Assembly: GCF_000687475.1 (NCBI RefSeq)
Contig: NC_057320.1
Coordinates: 4,312,501 to 4,376,500, forward strand
DNA: 64,000 bases
Direction of reading: 5' to 3'
From: Ustilaginoidea virens
Taxonomy: Eukaryota > Ascomycota > Sordariomycetes > Hypocreales > Clavicipitaceae
A model generated the notes under the pieces. It was not told the origin of the DNA. It saw nothing but the letters and a program-made list of their open reading frames with translations, and ran no database searches. This document shows, one piece after another, positions 24,298 through 35,826 of the stretch. A program made the position numbers and the translations under genes. Within the stretch, counting starts at the first letter, position 1. Every line of letters starts with the position of its first letter.

Positions 24298-25297
24298 TCA
24301 TCTGACCACGCGGTCGTAGTTTGCGGCGGGGAACTTTGCAGGTTCTTGGTCGTAGTCGTCTCGCAGGGCGCCGTACGTGTGAGAGGCAGGCGGCAGCCCG
24401 GCACCACCAGAGCTGTACTCTGTGTCTTGGCTGAAGAGCTCTGTCCTGCGAGGGGGCAGGGCGCCGTAGCGGTCCGGGTCGTCGTCTTCCTCCTCTCCTC
24501 CGTGGCTGTATGGCTTGGCGTGGCCGTAGCGGCCGGCGTCGGCGTAGGCACTGCCGCTGCCACTGCCGTCTTGGTCGTTGGCGTCGACACGTTGGTAGGC
24601 TTCCTCGCCGTGGGGGGCCATGGAGAAGGCGGCTTTGTCGGGGTCAATGTTGCTGTCGCCGCCGCGAAGCTTGCGATTATCGTATCCCGGCAAGCTGCCG
24701 TGGAATTTCCAGTACGTAAGCGTATAGGCGCTGACGAACGTGGTGGCACCGAAGAAAAGGCTAGTAATAGACGGCACCGGGCTGGTGATTAGTCGCAAGG
24801 CGCGAGGCGGGCACGGCTTGGTGGAAAAATGCAGCCCGAAACCTACCAGACGAAGATGCCGAGCGCAACGACGCCTTTGCTGACGCCGCAGACCTGGCCG
24901 CAAAGCCCGGACGTGTTGTAGGCTGCCTGCGCGGCAAAGGCCGACAGCCATATGACGGTGAAGACGACATCCACAGCCAGCATGGCGTGCGGCTCGGCAA
25001 ACCGCCTCGTGCGCGCGAACCGAGGCGTCATGATGAGGTACGTCCAGGCGGGGATGGTTAAGAAGAACTGGCAAAGAAGACGTCAGGCTTTGCTGGGCTA
25101 TCTATCGGTAGCGTAAGAAAGGGGGGGGGGGGGCTTACGACACCAAAAGCCCAGCCATTGTTGCCCACGATTTTGGCGTCCTTGCCGGAAAAGACGGCAA
25201 TAGCCATGCACCAGGCGACGAGGGCGAGGACAATCTGGGCACAGTGCAGGCCCAACTTGATCCTGGGGACCAGGTCGGGATCGAACTCGAGGCCCAT
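24298..25297 (-). CDS. MARVEL-like four-helix membrane protein
   Basis: Three exons (25297-25139, 25067-24847, 24781-24298) give 287 residues. Hydrophobic segments occur at LHCAQIVLALVAWCMAIAVF, FFLTIPAWTYLIM, LAVDVVFTVIWLSAFAA and SLFFGATTFVSAYTLTYW, the four-helix layout of MARVEL-domain proteins. Cysteines in SGLCGQVCG sit in the loop before helix four. The C-terminal 110 residues are hydrophilic and rich in Asp, Gly and Tyr (GSGSGSAYADAGRYGHAKPY, GGEEEDDDPDRYGALPPRR) and probably cytoplasmic. Intron 1 includes a C run on the coding strand and intron 2 has an ACTAATC branch just before its CAG acceptor. Related fungal proteins sit in the plasma membrane or vesicles; the specific role is unknown. 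Confidence 0.8.
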
Positions 25298-26630
25298 GAT
25301 GTGGGAATTGCCAGTTGATGGCTAATGAGTTTTGGCGGTTGGCGGTTGGCGGTTGGCGGTTGGCGGTTGGCGGCTGGCGGTGACGGCTGGCGGTGACGGC
25401 TGGCGGCTGGGCAAAGGTGGGTATGGGCCACTGGGTCCTAACTTGCTGGAGCAAAAGCCAGGAGCCGTGTTGAGGTTAGAAACGGCGGAGCGCTGATAAG
25501 AGACGGGGTGGAAGTAGCGTAGAGTGAAGACGCCTGGGAGAATGCGAAGCTGGAAGAGCAAAGTCGCAACGCAACATAGCACAGCACAGCTCAGCTGTTT
25601 CTGTGTCAACGAGTTAGAGTTTGAAACAAACCCGGGGCGCCGGGGTCCCTGCATGCGGTCACGGAGGGAAAAGTCGTCGTCACGAGGACTGAGGCTGAGC
25701 CGCTGAAGCCGCAAAGCCGGAGGGCATGCAGCACAGGACAAGGGCACAAAGGCAGTGCAAGGGGAAAACCAGCGCCTTGGCGTAACGTACAGTCAAGTCA
25801 ACCCGGAATAGGCACGATGGTGGGAAGAAAGGAGAATGTGATTACGTTGGCACCGACAAAGGCTGAGCCACGGACACCTGGAGCCATGAGCAGGTATTTG
25901 CTCGGTCGGGCTTCTGTCAGGCCTCCTCAGCTGCACCAGAACTGATCCGCCAGCCCCAGCCACGCGCAATTGGCTGCCAAGAATACTACATGTACAGTAT
26001 GTAGTCGGCCTCGCGAGCGGGCGCCTCTTTGGCGCCTGCGCCACGGACACTAGCACTCAATACTTACTACGGCTCGGTGCTGTGCGGTGCGTGGTGCTTT
26101 AACTGAATTAAGTCAAGTGTAGCTAGCACCAGGCACCGTCGCCCACTTGCCGAAGGGCCCGTTGAGGCCTTTCCTGTTCCTGTTGCTGCTCGTGCCTGTT
26201 GCTGCTCCCGTTGCTGCTCCCGTGTCACGCCGGTCGTTTGTCCCCATGTCCCGTGTCCCCCAACCTCGTATTGATCAGAGAACACGCCGCTCAGCATTTG
26301 CCACAGAACCGCCAATAAATTGCTCGCGGATGATGCCTGATGCACCTGATGCGCCTGATGAGGCAGGCATCAGGGTGGCTGTGCGCTGACATGCCCGCCG
26401 CAAAGGCCGACTGCGGGATGGCTGCCGTCCAGTTTTGAACCAAAGTTACCAAACCCTAGTCACAGCGAGCGTTGAACATGCTGCGTCTAGTGTATAGAAA
26501 AGGACCTGCTACAATGCTACGAACATGATTCTCCCTCTGCTAGCTTTTCCTTCCTTCCTTCTTCTTTTTTTCCTTCTTGCTTTTCAACCCCCATTACGAG
26601 GATTTTCGTTCCCTCTGGCTTTCAGTGGCC

Positions 26631-26662
<32 letters not shown>

Positions 26663-26694
26663 ACCGGTTGAATCATCTTCTCCCGCGTGGGTCC
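25298..26694. other. Intergenic, about 1.4 kb, upstream of the MARVEL-like gene
   Basis: Holds the heptamer array at 25334-25410, a GTTGCTGCTCCC/GTTGCTGCTCGT repeat (26173-26221), a CCTGATGCACCTGATGCG repeat (26335-26365) and a 30-bp A run (26632-26661). No gene is supported. Confidence 0.6.
25334..25410. repeat. Heptamer array GGCGGTT/GGCGGCT
   Basis: Five GGCGGTT units followed by GGCGGCT and GACGGCT variants, 37-113 bp upstream of the start codon of the MARVEL-like gene. The unit family is the same as at 4290-4373. Confidence 0.9.
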
Positions 26695-28479
26695 TCATGA
26701 ACGCCTATCCAATGTCGCGTGGAGGGTGTAATGTCTCATCAGGGAGACGCATATCAGGCCTGCAATGGACAAGCCCAGCGTGGTCAACCAAACCCCTCTA
26801 AAGGCGTCCATGAAGGACTCAATGACGCCGTCATACCAGCCATCAGGCAGGTGAAGAAGCTCGCTCAAGTCATCTCTGATGCGTCCAATCTCCTCCGCAG
26901 CGTTGGGCAGGTCGCCAAAGTGGTCCCACAAGCGAGCCTTGAGCACGTTTTGATATACGGCCGAACCTACGGTGATGCCGATGGTACCGCCGAGACTTCT
27001 AGCTAGGTCTTTGACGTGCAGCACACGTTAGCAAAGCGTGCTTTTCAACGCAAGAAAAAACAGACGAGATTGGTCCCGTGACATACAAGTGGCAGATGTG
27101 ACAACAGCCTGTTGCGAGTGGTCGACGGCGGCGATGCACGCAAGCAGCGTGATGGTCAGCATGGAGCCGTAACCACCGCCTACGCAGAAGAAAGACGCAG
27201 TGGTGAGCCAGACGGAGGACTCCCGACCCATCAACGTCAGGAAGACGATGCCGGCAATGAGCACAGTCATGCTGGCGATGCCGAGGGCTACAAATCGACC
27301 AGTTCGCTTCATCGCGTACCCTGCCGCGACGGGCAGAAGCGCCCCACCGATGGGGAACGGTAGAATTCTGAGGCCGGCATTCGTGGCGGTCTCGCCAAGG
27401 ACTTGTAAGTACAGGGGCACGTAGAAGACGACGGTGAGAACGACCATGGTGCCAAGAAGATTGGTGAAGCACGCCGCCAGCACGGTGCGGGAGGCGAGAA
27501 GCCGGACGGGGATGATGGGCTGTTGGGCACGGCTCTCCCACCACAAGAAAGCGGCAAACAGCATCACGGACAGGGGAATCGTGACGAGAGGCAGAGGATG
27601 TGTCCAGGGAACCTGGTTGCCGCCGGAATTGAGTCCAAGGAGCAGCAATATGAGGAACGACGAGGTCAAGAAGACGCCGGGAAAATCGATGCGCGCCAGG
27701 TATGACTTGTCAGACTGCTTGGGAGGCACCTTGACGAGGAAATAGGCCGCCACGGCCGACAGCAAAACCGGAGGCACCTGCATCAGAAAGGCGAGGCGCC
27801 AACCCAGTCTCGTGTGGTCGTTGATCAGGCCGCCAAAGACACCCCCCAGCATGGCGCCGGAGCCGTAGAAGACGTTGCCGAGGCCTTGGACGAGGCCTCT
27901 GTTCCGGAGCGGGATCAGATCGGACCCCAGAAAGGTTGATATGCTCATCAGGCCGCCGCCGCCCATGCCGGCAACGACTCGACCCAGAATCATGGTCTTT
28001 TCGTCCCTAGCCAGGCCGCAGATCAAGTTGCCAGCAGCAAAGAAGACGTTGCTCAAGACCAGGCCGGGACCACGACCAAAGATGTCGGTGAGGCGACCCG
28101 AGATGGGCTGGCACGCGGCATTGGAGATGAGATAGGCCGTGGCAAGCCATGACATCAAGCTGAGGGACTTGAATTCACTCGCAATCGGGGCCGACAAGGT
28201 AGCAATGATGGTTGAGTCGATGGCGCCGAGAAACACGCCCACCCAGGTGGTGCCCATGATGACAGCGAGCTTGCCAAAGGACTCTTCTTTGACGATGATT
28301 GTCTGCTCTTCCTCCCGGCTGCTCGGAAGACTGGAGCCGTTGGCGTGGGGGACTTGCGCGTCGCCATCTCGGCGCGTGGGTCGCAGCAGCGGAGTGCGTT
28401 CAGTGCTTGAGTCGATCTGTCCCGACTCTTCATCTGCCCTGCCAACCACAGGGCTGGCATCAACCTCGCTGCCTGTCAT
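26695..28479 (-). CDS. MFS transporter, vacuolar basic amino acid (Vba/Fnx1) type
   Basis: Two exons (28479-27087 and 27008-26695) give 568 residues. The hydrophilic N-terminus (about 70 residues, including TERTPLLRPTRR, an acidic/dileucine-like vacuolar sorting pattern) precedes many hydrophobic helices, consistent with the 14-helix drug/H+ antiporter group. Key blocks are GAIDSTIIATLSAPIASEF (motif C-like/D1), GRLTDIFGRGPGLVLSNVFF (motif A), GRVVAGMGGGGLMSISTFLG and GSGAMLGGVFGGLINDHTRLG. The intron (donor GTATGT, branch GCTAAC, acceptor AAAG) restores SATYLARSLGGTIG. I chose the ATG at 28479 because no upstream ATG precedes it in frame. Fnx1/Vba proteins import basic amino acids into the vacuole; drug export is the alternative. 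Confidence 0.88.
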
Positions 28480-30524
28480 GGTGAATACCAGCTGTCTGAG
28501 GATGCAGCCGTCCAAGTGGCAAAAGAAGGTGAGTGCGGGGAAGAGGACAAGGGAGGGAGAGAAGGAGGATTTATCACGCCTTGGTGAAAGTGATGGAGAG
28601 TCCGGCTGTGGGTGAAGCTTATCTATGCACGTTCAGGAACGCAATTGGTCACACACGCCCAGGCCCCGGGTGCTCGACTGAGAAGTTTGGGAAGGTGGAG
28701 ATTAGTTTCCAAGTCGAAACGCATGAGGCGACGGATGAGAAACGGCATCAGTGTTAAAAATGGGTGGCTGCTGTATGGCACTCAAGCTCGTCGTGCGTCT
28801 GGTTTGCGGGCTTGATGATTGTTCAGTCCATCCGTCATAACCTTGGGCGCTCCCCCATGCTTCCGAAACTCCAGGTTCGGCACTGCAAAAGGAAAATAAG
28901 GGGAAAGGGCGGCCTAGCAATCTGCATTCCTGTGGGCGCCGCAACAGGTGCAGAGAAGGAGACGGACACCGCGTTGAAGTTGCGGAAACTCGGGGTAAGC
29001 ACTAGGTGAGGCGTGCAGAGTGCAGAGTAGGGAACCGGCAAAGGGGTTGTCGTTTCTCGCGACGATGTCTTTTTACTAGTCCAGAGGCTGGGAAGGCCAC
29101 GATGGATCGATTAATTGATAAGTGTAATGGGCACGCCTTCTTCTTGCTGACATTCCGACGACTGCCTGGCTCTCCGGACTCGGCGTGAGGTGTTGTTAGC
29201 GATTCGTTTCTCTATTTATTTTTTCTTTTTTGGCCGGCTGCCCGCTGGTTCGATTCCTGCGCAGGTGGGTTTGTTGGACGGCCAATCGCGGCGGCAATTG
29301 GCAGTGGCCCAATCAGCTTAGGCCCCGGACAAAAGTGCGGAGTACTTCGTACTTCAGGGACAAATGTTGAACGCCGTTGAACGCCGTTGGTCGGCGTTGC
29401 ATACATGATACGAAAGACTGCTGCTCGAGTTTGTGAGGAAAGCTCAAAAAAACCGAGTCAATGCCTTTCTTGATTTCATCTTGTTTGTTGTTGTTTCTTG
29501 TTCATTGAACCCTTCCTTGCCTGCGGTTGGTCCGGGCAGCTCTACTCTGTCTCTGCACAAAAGGTATAGGTTAGGTAGGTACCTAGTTACTGAGAAATTC
29601 ACAATTTATGCAGGCCAGAGCATTGACCGTAAGACGGTCCGTCCGGTACGGAGCATGAGCAACAACCCTTACAACACCCTGGTTTGATTGGCTATCCCTG
29701 GCCCCTGGCAGAATGCGCCCCCCTCGTCAGCGACCCAGTCCCTAAACTTGCCCGTGGCGCCTGGCGCCGGTGGCAGTTGCATTGAGGCTTGCCGGCTTTT
29801 GAGACATGAGACATCAACATGCAGCAACCACCAGACAATACGGAGTACCTGGTCTATATGCCCGTCCCCTTGAGACCTGACAAGGCTAAAGCTCGGACGC
29901 AAGCCCTAGCCATGTCTCCCCATGATGAACCGAAAAGATGGCCATCTGGAGGCTCGACAGGGGTGCACCGGTAACCCCCTTCAGCTGCATCCCTCACTCA
30001 CCCTCTCTCGTGTGCTCGACACACGATTTCCGATCGCTGCAGAGCCTTGACGCCCCTTCGTTGGCGTTGACTTTGAGAAGAATAAGTCACTCCCTGCCTT
30101 GCCTCGAAACTTTGGCTTCCTTTCTCGTTTGCTGCAGTGCAGTCTTTTCCCAGCCGGGACCCTTCCGTCAACCTCGACTCGCTCCACGACTAGACTTGTT
30201 CGTCGGCGCCGACACACTCCACGCGATACCAAGACACAACTGCTGAAACGCTGATCATGTCGTTCGAGACCGTTGCATTCTCTTAATGAATCGTCATCAC
30301 GCCCATCACGCCCATAACGTCGCTGTCTCTGTCGTTGCTCCTCTCAACCGGTCGAATTCCGACAATAGCTGAGGGCAAGGGGGGGGGGAATACATGCACT
30401 TTGCATTTACTTCACGGCTGGTGAACTCGATTCGCCGCCTGGCAGGCTGGGTGGACCAGCCTTGAGGTGCTCGCCGACATCCTGTTGACTTTGACCCAAC
30501 CAATTGTCACTACCAGAAACCAAG
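28480..30524. other. Divergent intergenic region, about 2 kb
   Basis: Separates the transporter and the FLC-like gene and should carry both promoters and leaders. It contains TACGGAGTA (29839-29847), a GTTAGGTAGGTACCTAG element (29572-29588) and CT-rich stretches after 29980 typical of fungal 5' leaders. No gene is supported. Confidence 0.6.
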
Positions 30525-32800
30525 ATGCGCTTCTTTCGATCCGCCGCAAACCTCCTAGCGGCCTTTGTGGTTTGGCCGTCATTCGTCGCTTCCGAGAGGA
30601 TGCTTCTATCTACGTCGCTCAACTCGTGCCAAAAGGATTCCAAATTCGAAGCGAGTCTCTTCAACGTCGTCTATACACCCGGCAACAACTCGGCCGATAT
30701 CAACGTCGTCGCAACCTCTTCCGTGCAAGGCAAAGTCGTATTTCAGCTATCCGTCGTCGTTTACGGCCTACCCATCATTACCAAAACAGTCAGCCCGTGT
30801 GATATAAAGGGCCTTGACGGGCTTTGCCCCATGATTCCCGGCAAAACAAAACTCTCCTTCAACGTCCCCGTCAGCTCCGACGCCACCAAGGACGTTCCTG
30901 GAATCGCCTTTAGCATCCCTGACCTGGATGCTACTGTCCAGGTGCGAATGAACCTGACCGATTCAAACACGCAAATTGCCTGTGTGGAAGCACAAATCTC
31001 CAACGGAAAGACGGTCGATGTGATTGGCATCAAATGGGCAACAGCCATTATTGCTGGGTTGGCTCTCCTGGCCTCGGGAGTCGTGAGTGGTCGTGGCCAT
31101 CTGAACACCGCCGCTCACGTAGCTTCCAACTCGCTCTCCCTTCTCGGATACTTTCAGGCCCAGGCCATCATCGGGTTGACCAGCGTCCACCTGCCGCCCA
31201 TTGCGCAGGCCTGGACTCAGAACTTCCAGTGGTCAATGGGCATAATCCCCGTCCATTTCATGCAGCGAATCTTTACCTGGTACCAACGCGCCACAGGCGG
31301 AACACCCTCCAACATCTTTTCCACCCTTCAGACCATTTCTGTCCAGGTCCAGAAGCGCAGCCTGGAAATGGTGGAACGAGGCGGCGCGCTTCTGCTGCCC
31401 GATGCCGTAAGCAGCGTTGCTGCTCGTCTTTTCCGGCGTGGTAATACCATGACGGAATCTGGCGCATACGTGGTTTTTGGCATTCAGCGAGTAGCCTTCC
31501 GCTCCAAGATTGAGTCGACGAATCTCTTCATGACGGGACTGACATTCTTCTGTTTATTAATCGCCTTCACAGCCGTTGGACTTGCCCTCTTCAAAGGCGT
31601 AATCGAGGTCTGTGCTTCCAAAGGCGTCCTCGCCAAGCATCGCTTTATCGAGTTTCGGAACGGTTGGCGCATCATCCTAAAGGGAGTCATGTTTCGGTTT
31701 TGCCTGATTGGCTTCCCGCAAATCGCTATTCTATGCCTTTGGGAGCTGACCCAGATCGATTCTTCGGCCGAGGCCGCCTTGGCAGTGGTCTTCTTGGCAT
31801 CCTTGTCGGTTATTCTAGGCTGGGGCACCAGCAAGGTTATCCGTATCGCCCGTCGCTCGATTGCCATGCATCGAAATCCAGCGTACATACTCTTCTCCGA
31901 CCCGCAAACTCTCAATAAATGGGGCTTTCTCTATATCCAGTTCCGCGCATCAGCATACTACTTTGTTGCTCCGGTCCTTATATACATTCTTATTAAAGCC
32001 ATGTTTATTGCGTTTGGGCAAAAGGCAGGGCTGGCACAGGCTATCGGGCTCCTTCTTCTCGAACTAGCCGCAGTCATTGCCTCATCAGTTATGCGCCCCT
32101 GGATGGACAAGCCGACAAACTCGTTTAATATTGCCATCTACGTCATCAACTTTATCAATGCGGTCTTTCTACTAGTATTTTCCGACGTTTTCCACGCGCC
32201 GGGTATTGTCCGTGGTGTTGTCGGCGTGGTCTTTTTCATCCTCAATGCCACGTTTTCTCTGGTCCTCCTCATCATGGTCATCATCTCCACCTCGGTCACG
32301 TTTTTCCGCAGGAACCCAGATGCCAGGTATCAGTACATGGCCGATGATCGCGCCTCGTTTATGCGTTCGCAAAATCATCTGAACACGACTACCGAGCTGG
32401 ATGCTTTGGCTGTCACAGCCAGAGGTGACAAGGGCAACTTCAAGTCAGGCTTGGACTTGGAAGATGACGATGGCCATCTTCATCCGCAACACTCGGTCAA
32501 CAGGTCTGCTTCTCCGGTAAGCCCCTCGATGCCGCTGTTCCCTGCTAGCAGGGAGCCAAGCCCTTTCCGCTCCGCTCCTCCTGCGGCCACGACGACGACG
32601 CACACGAGCCCGCCGCCTGCCGGGCCTCGCCAAGTAAACAATGCCAGGTGAGTCCGGGGGCGACCATTTTTCCTCTTTATTTCTGTCCATCTGTCCTTCC
32701 TCCAGTCCTTGCTTCTTGTTTCTTTTTCTTGAATCATCGAAAAAGACTAATTGATTTCCTTTCCCACAGTCCTTGGAAACGTGGCGCAGGGTATGAGTAA
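30525..32800 (+). CDS. FLC/TRP-like membrane protein (flavin carrier family)
   Basis: Two exons (30525-32647 and 32770-32800) give 717 residues. A signal peptide (MRFFRSAANLLAAFVVWPSFVA) leads into a lumenal ML-like beta domain of about 150 residues with paired cysteines (LNSCQKD, VSPCDIKG, GLCPMIPGK, IACVEAQ). A long TRP-type polytopic region follows, with roughly ten hydrophobic helices (for example LFMTGLTFFCLLIAFTAVGL, FRASAYYFVAPVLIYILIKA, VVGVVFFILNATFSLVLLIM). The cytoplasmic tail is Ser/Pro/Thr-rich. The short last exon supplies the conserved SPWKRGAGYE end, and the intron branch reads GACTAAT. Fungal Flc proteins are linked to FAD import into the ER, calcium homeostasis and wall integrity. 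I prefer this ATG to the frame's earlier start because it begins the signal peptide. Confidence 0.9.
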
Positions 32801-33733
32801 TGGAACACGTTGAATATAAGATACTTGACATATACAACAGTCTATTTACAAAGCGGACTACTGAAATGAAGACTTGTACACGGCGTATAATTGGTGATTT
32901 TGTTCCTGGCCAATACCGTGAAGAAAAAGACTGAAAACCATGACCAGGCGGGATACACGTAACGACATACTGACTGACGGAGAAGGCACCTTCCCTTCTT
33001 ACTTGTATGAGCCTCTGCTTCATTGTTAACGTTCCATTCCGTTACGGGCCACGGCCGGTATTTTCGCAAACCTCTAGGTGTCTGTAGACCGCAACAGTCG
33101 GCACAGCACTGGCAAAGACCGTCCCGGCCGCCGCACCCCAACCTCGTCTCAAGCCTGGGGCATGTACAATTACCGTAACCCAGCTCGCGTGTCTCGTTGA
33201 GTCGTCGAATTGCGTTTCGGCAGACCACGTGGTCTCCGAGGAGCGGCGATGGCCATCGTGCGAGGCTGGAGCCAAGTCTCGGCGTAGATGAAGGACGAGG
33301 CAGCTGATGGGGACTAATGGGCTGGGCTGTCAGCATGGTTTGAGTGCTTTGCCGTCGGCGTCTTTTGTATTCTAGTCGAAATTGCTGCCCATACCGGGGC
33401 GGCATCTGGCTGTTTTGCCCGCGTTGTGCAACATGTCGGTGACTTGACCGAACGATACGGAGATATTCAAGCGTCAGAACCTTGCTGTGAAGAATGGACA
33501 ATTCTTCAACGCTCAAGCTTGGGATGAACTGCCCATCCTGATGGCGAACGACAGCCCTGCGTTTCACGGCAATACATGGGAAACCGGCATGGGAGGCGAC
33601 GGAGCTTGGCGTATTTCTGATGGCGCATGGGGATGGCAAGAGCTTGGCAACGCGATTACGGAGTATACCGACGATGACCGGGGTCATGACCACGCTTGCA
33701 ACGCGAAAACGACAAGAGGGGACTGTGCTTATT
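32801..33733. other. Convergent intergenic region
   Basis: The 0.9 kb between the stop codons of the FLC-like gene and the aldolase gene. An antisense frame crosses it but has no domain and no defensible splice structure. I see nothing else. Confidence 0.55.
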
Positions 33734-34684
33734 CTACAAGGACTTTTCAATCTCCATGACCTCGCGAATTCCCTCCTCGATAAGCCGAAGCTTGGCGTCA
33801 TCCAACCTCCCCAAGGGCCGTCGGGGGTGCCCTCCGTAGCCATAGTGCAGCTGGATGGCCTGCTTGGTGCCGGCGACGGCGTACTTGGTCAGGGACCAGT
33901 CGCCGCGACTCAGGATCTTTTGCAGCGCCTGGGCGTCGTCCCTGTCCCCCCGGGCGTACAGGTCCCAGACCCGCACGCAGACCTTGGGCATGACGTTGGC
34001 GCCGCCGGCAATGATTCCGCTGCCGCCGCTCACCAGCGTCTGCAGGGTGAAGTCGCACAAGCCGCCAAAGGCCATGTACCCCGAGCCCTGGTGGAAGGGG
34101 GTCTTGGCGTCGGTCCCCACGGCCACCCGGGTCAGCTTGCCCGTGTTTCCGCAGGTGAACTTGGTGCCGACGATGTTGGGATGCGCGGCGAGCCGGACGA
34201 GCGTCTCGCTGTCGAGGTCGACTCCGGCCACGGCGCCGGGGTAGTTGTAGACGACGACGGGGAGGGGGCTGGCGTCGGCGACGGCGGTGAAGTAGCCGAC
34301 GACGGAGGCGTCGTCCACCTGGGCGCGGTAGTAGGACGGCGGCAGCAGGAGGGTGTAGTCGGCGCCGGCGCCGGCGGCCAGCCTGCTCAGCTCGATGGTG
34401 CCCCGGACGCTGGCCTCGGTGGCGCCCATGATGATGGGGGTCGAGGAGAAGCCGGCTTCGTCGAGGGCTTCGCGGGTCGCCCGGGTGACGGCCAGCTTCT
34501 CCTCCCTGGTGCAGTGGACGGCCTCGCCGTTGGAGCCCATGGTGACCAGGCCGGCCAGGCCGGCCTGGGCCAGGCGCTTGGCGTGCCGTTTGATGGAGGG
34601 GATGTCGAGGTCTTCTGTTTCGGGGTCGAAGAAGGTCATGGTGGGGGCGTAAATGCCGCAGGGGAGAGGTCGTCGTGCCGACAT
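33734..34684 (-). CDS. Dihydrodipicolinate synthase/N-acetylneuraminate lyase family aldolase
   Basis: A 316-residue intronless Schiff-base class I aldolase, usual length for the family. Visible motifs are GSNGEAVHCTREEK (the G-S/T-x-G-E substrate-carboxylate loop), VVYNYPG (catalytic Tyr) and IVGTKFTCGN, whose Lys forms the Schiff base with pyruvate or a 2-keto acid. Fungi make lysine by the aminoadipate route, so a lysine role is unlikely. Fungal relatives act on 2-keto-3-deoxy sugar acids (galacturonate pathway) or 4-hydroxy-2-oxoglutarate. No N-terminal targeting signal is evident, suggesting the cytosol. It is divergent from a Gfo/Idh/MocA oxidoreductase 1.1 kb away, which fits sugar-acid catabolism but does not prove it. 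Confidence 0.88.
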   Translation of the reverse strand: MSARRPLPCGIYAPTMTFFDPETEDLDIPSIKRHAKRLAQAGLAGLVTMGSNGEAVHCTREEKLAVTRATREALDEAGFSSTPIIMGATEASVRGTIELSRLAAGAGADYTLLLPPSYYRAQVDDASVVGYFTAVADASPLPVVVYNYPGAVAGVDLDSETLVRLAAHPNIVGTKFTCGNTGKLTRVAVGTDAKTPFHQGSGYMAFGGLCDFTLQTLVSGGSGIIAGGANVMPKVCVRVWDLYARGDRDDAQALQKILSRGDWSLTKYAVAGTKQAIQLHYGYGGHPRRPLGRLDDAKLRLIEEGIREVMEIEKSL

Positions 34685-35826
34685 GGTGGCGGCCAGTGTA
34701 AGGGAGGGACAATGGACGGGTTGCTTTGTGTTTTTATTTTCCTTCTTTGTTTTTCAGCGGTACCCCAGATTGACGGAGTTTTGCCAACTAGTGCGCCTTT
34801 GCTGGAGTCTGTGGGAAAGAGCAGAAGGAAAACAACGATGAAGGCGTCTCGGGGATGCTTTATAATCGAGCTCGGATGGGCGCGTGGCCTCACGCACGAC
34901 AGCCGGTTCCATTCCAGCGGGTACTGTGGCCTCTGGCATGGCAGGGGAAGCGGTAGAGAGACTCTGGACCCTGGAGCGTTCGCTTGCGGGGTGCTCGGGA
35001 TTCCCGGTCGTCCAAGTTGCCAGCCACGGGACTAGCCTGCCTGGCGCAGACGGTTCGGCATGGCCCGGGATACAGTATCGAGGAGCACGACGGCGAACGG
35101 CGCTCCGTGCTCGAGGGCGGCGACGCAGCCGGCAGAAGCTAAAGAAACACTGTGTCTTCTTCTTGCCATGCAGGCACCTGGCGGGTCCTACCAGCCCGCC
35201 AACGTGGCCAACGTGTTTGGGTTTGAACTTTGGATAAAAGGAAGCCTTCGGGCCAGGAAGCCTTCGGGCCAGGAAGCACCGAGAGTCGGTCGGGCTCGGG
35301 GGAGATTTCCGCACCAGCGGTGGAGCCGCCGCGGAGCCGTCGGGTATAAGGGAAAATACCCACTGGTCGGCTAATAAATGCAGCGACGTCGGAAATAGAG
35401 AGCACCATTGTCACCTGGCCACCTATTACCTGCCGGCTGTCGTGTGCCCCCTGCCACCTGCCTGTCGAGGGCACCCCGCTGCGCCATCCCGTCGGTTCTG
35501 CATCGACCTGAATGACTGGGGTTGAGCTGAGCTGAGCTTCAAAGTGCAAAGCCAGGTTGTTCCCAATATTGGCCTCCAGTTCAACCTTGCTTGGCAAAGC
35601 ACGTCGCTTTTTTCTGCTGGCAGCCTGAGCACACACCTGCATCCCACGCCGGGCAGTAGAGTCAACGAGAACAAGTGTGTGGCATTTTTCATCCCCGTGG
35701 CAAGCCTTTGTTTTCGCCGCTGCCCCTTGTTCTTCTTCTTCTTCTTCTTCTTCTTCTTCTTCTTCTTCTTCTTCTTCTTCTTGTCCCCCGTCTCCGATTG
35801 GCAAGTCTGGCGAGACCCCGCACGCC
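34685..35826. other. Divergent intergenic region between aldolase and oxidoreductase
   Basis: A 1.1 kb shared upstream region. It contains a CTTCGGGCCAGGAAG duplication (35247-35276) and a TTC trinucleotide run (35730-35782) about 45 bp before the oxidoreductase start codon. Any joint control of the two genes would act here. I cannot name an operator. Confidence 0.55.
35730..35782. repeat. TTC trinucleotide microsatellite in the oxidoreductase leader
   Basis: About 17 TTC units 45 bp upstream of the start codon at 35827, so probably within the 5' untranslated leader. Confidence 0.95.

Noticed and set aside
29240..29275. Possible tRNA T-arm (GGTTCGATTCC)
   Set aside because: The upstream 60 bases are T-rich and contain no A box or D arm.
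32842..33843. 333-codon minus-strand frame downstream of the FLC-like gene
   Set aside because: It overlaps the aldolase 3' end in another frame, has random composition and no start context or domain.
33620..35035. 471-codon plus-strand frame opposite the aldolase
   Set aside because: It is the antisense shadow of a GC-rich gene; the sense strand carries the catalytic motifs.
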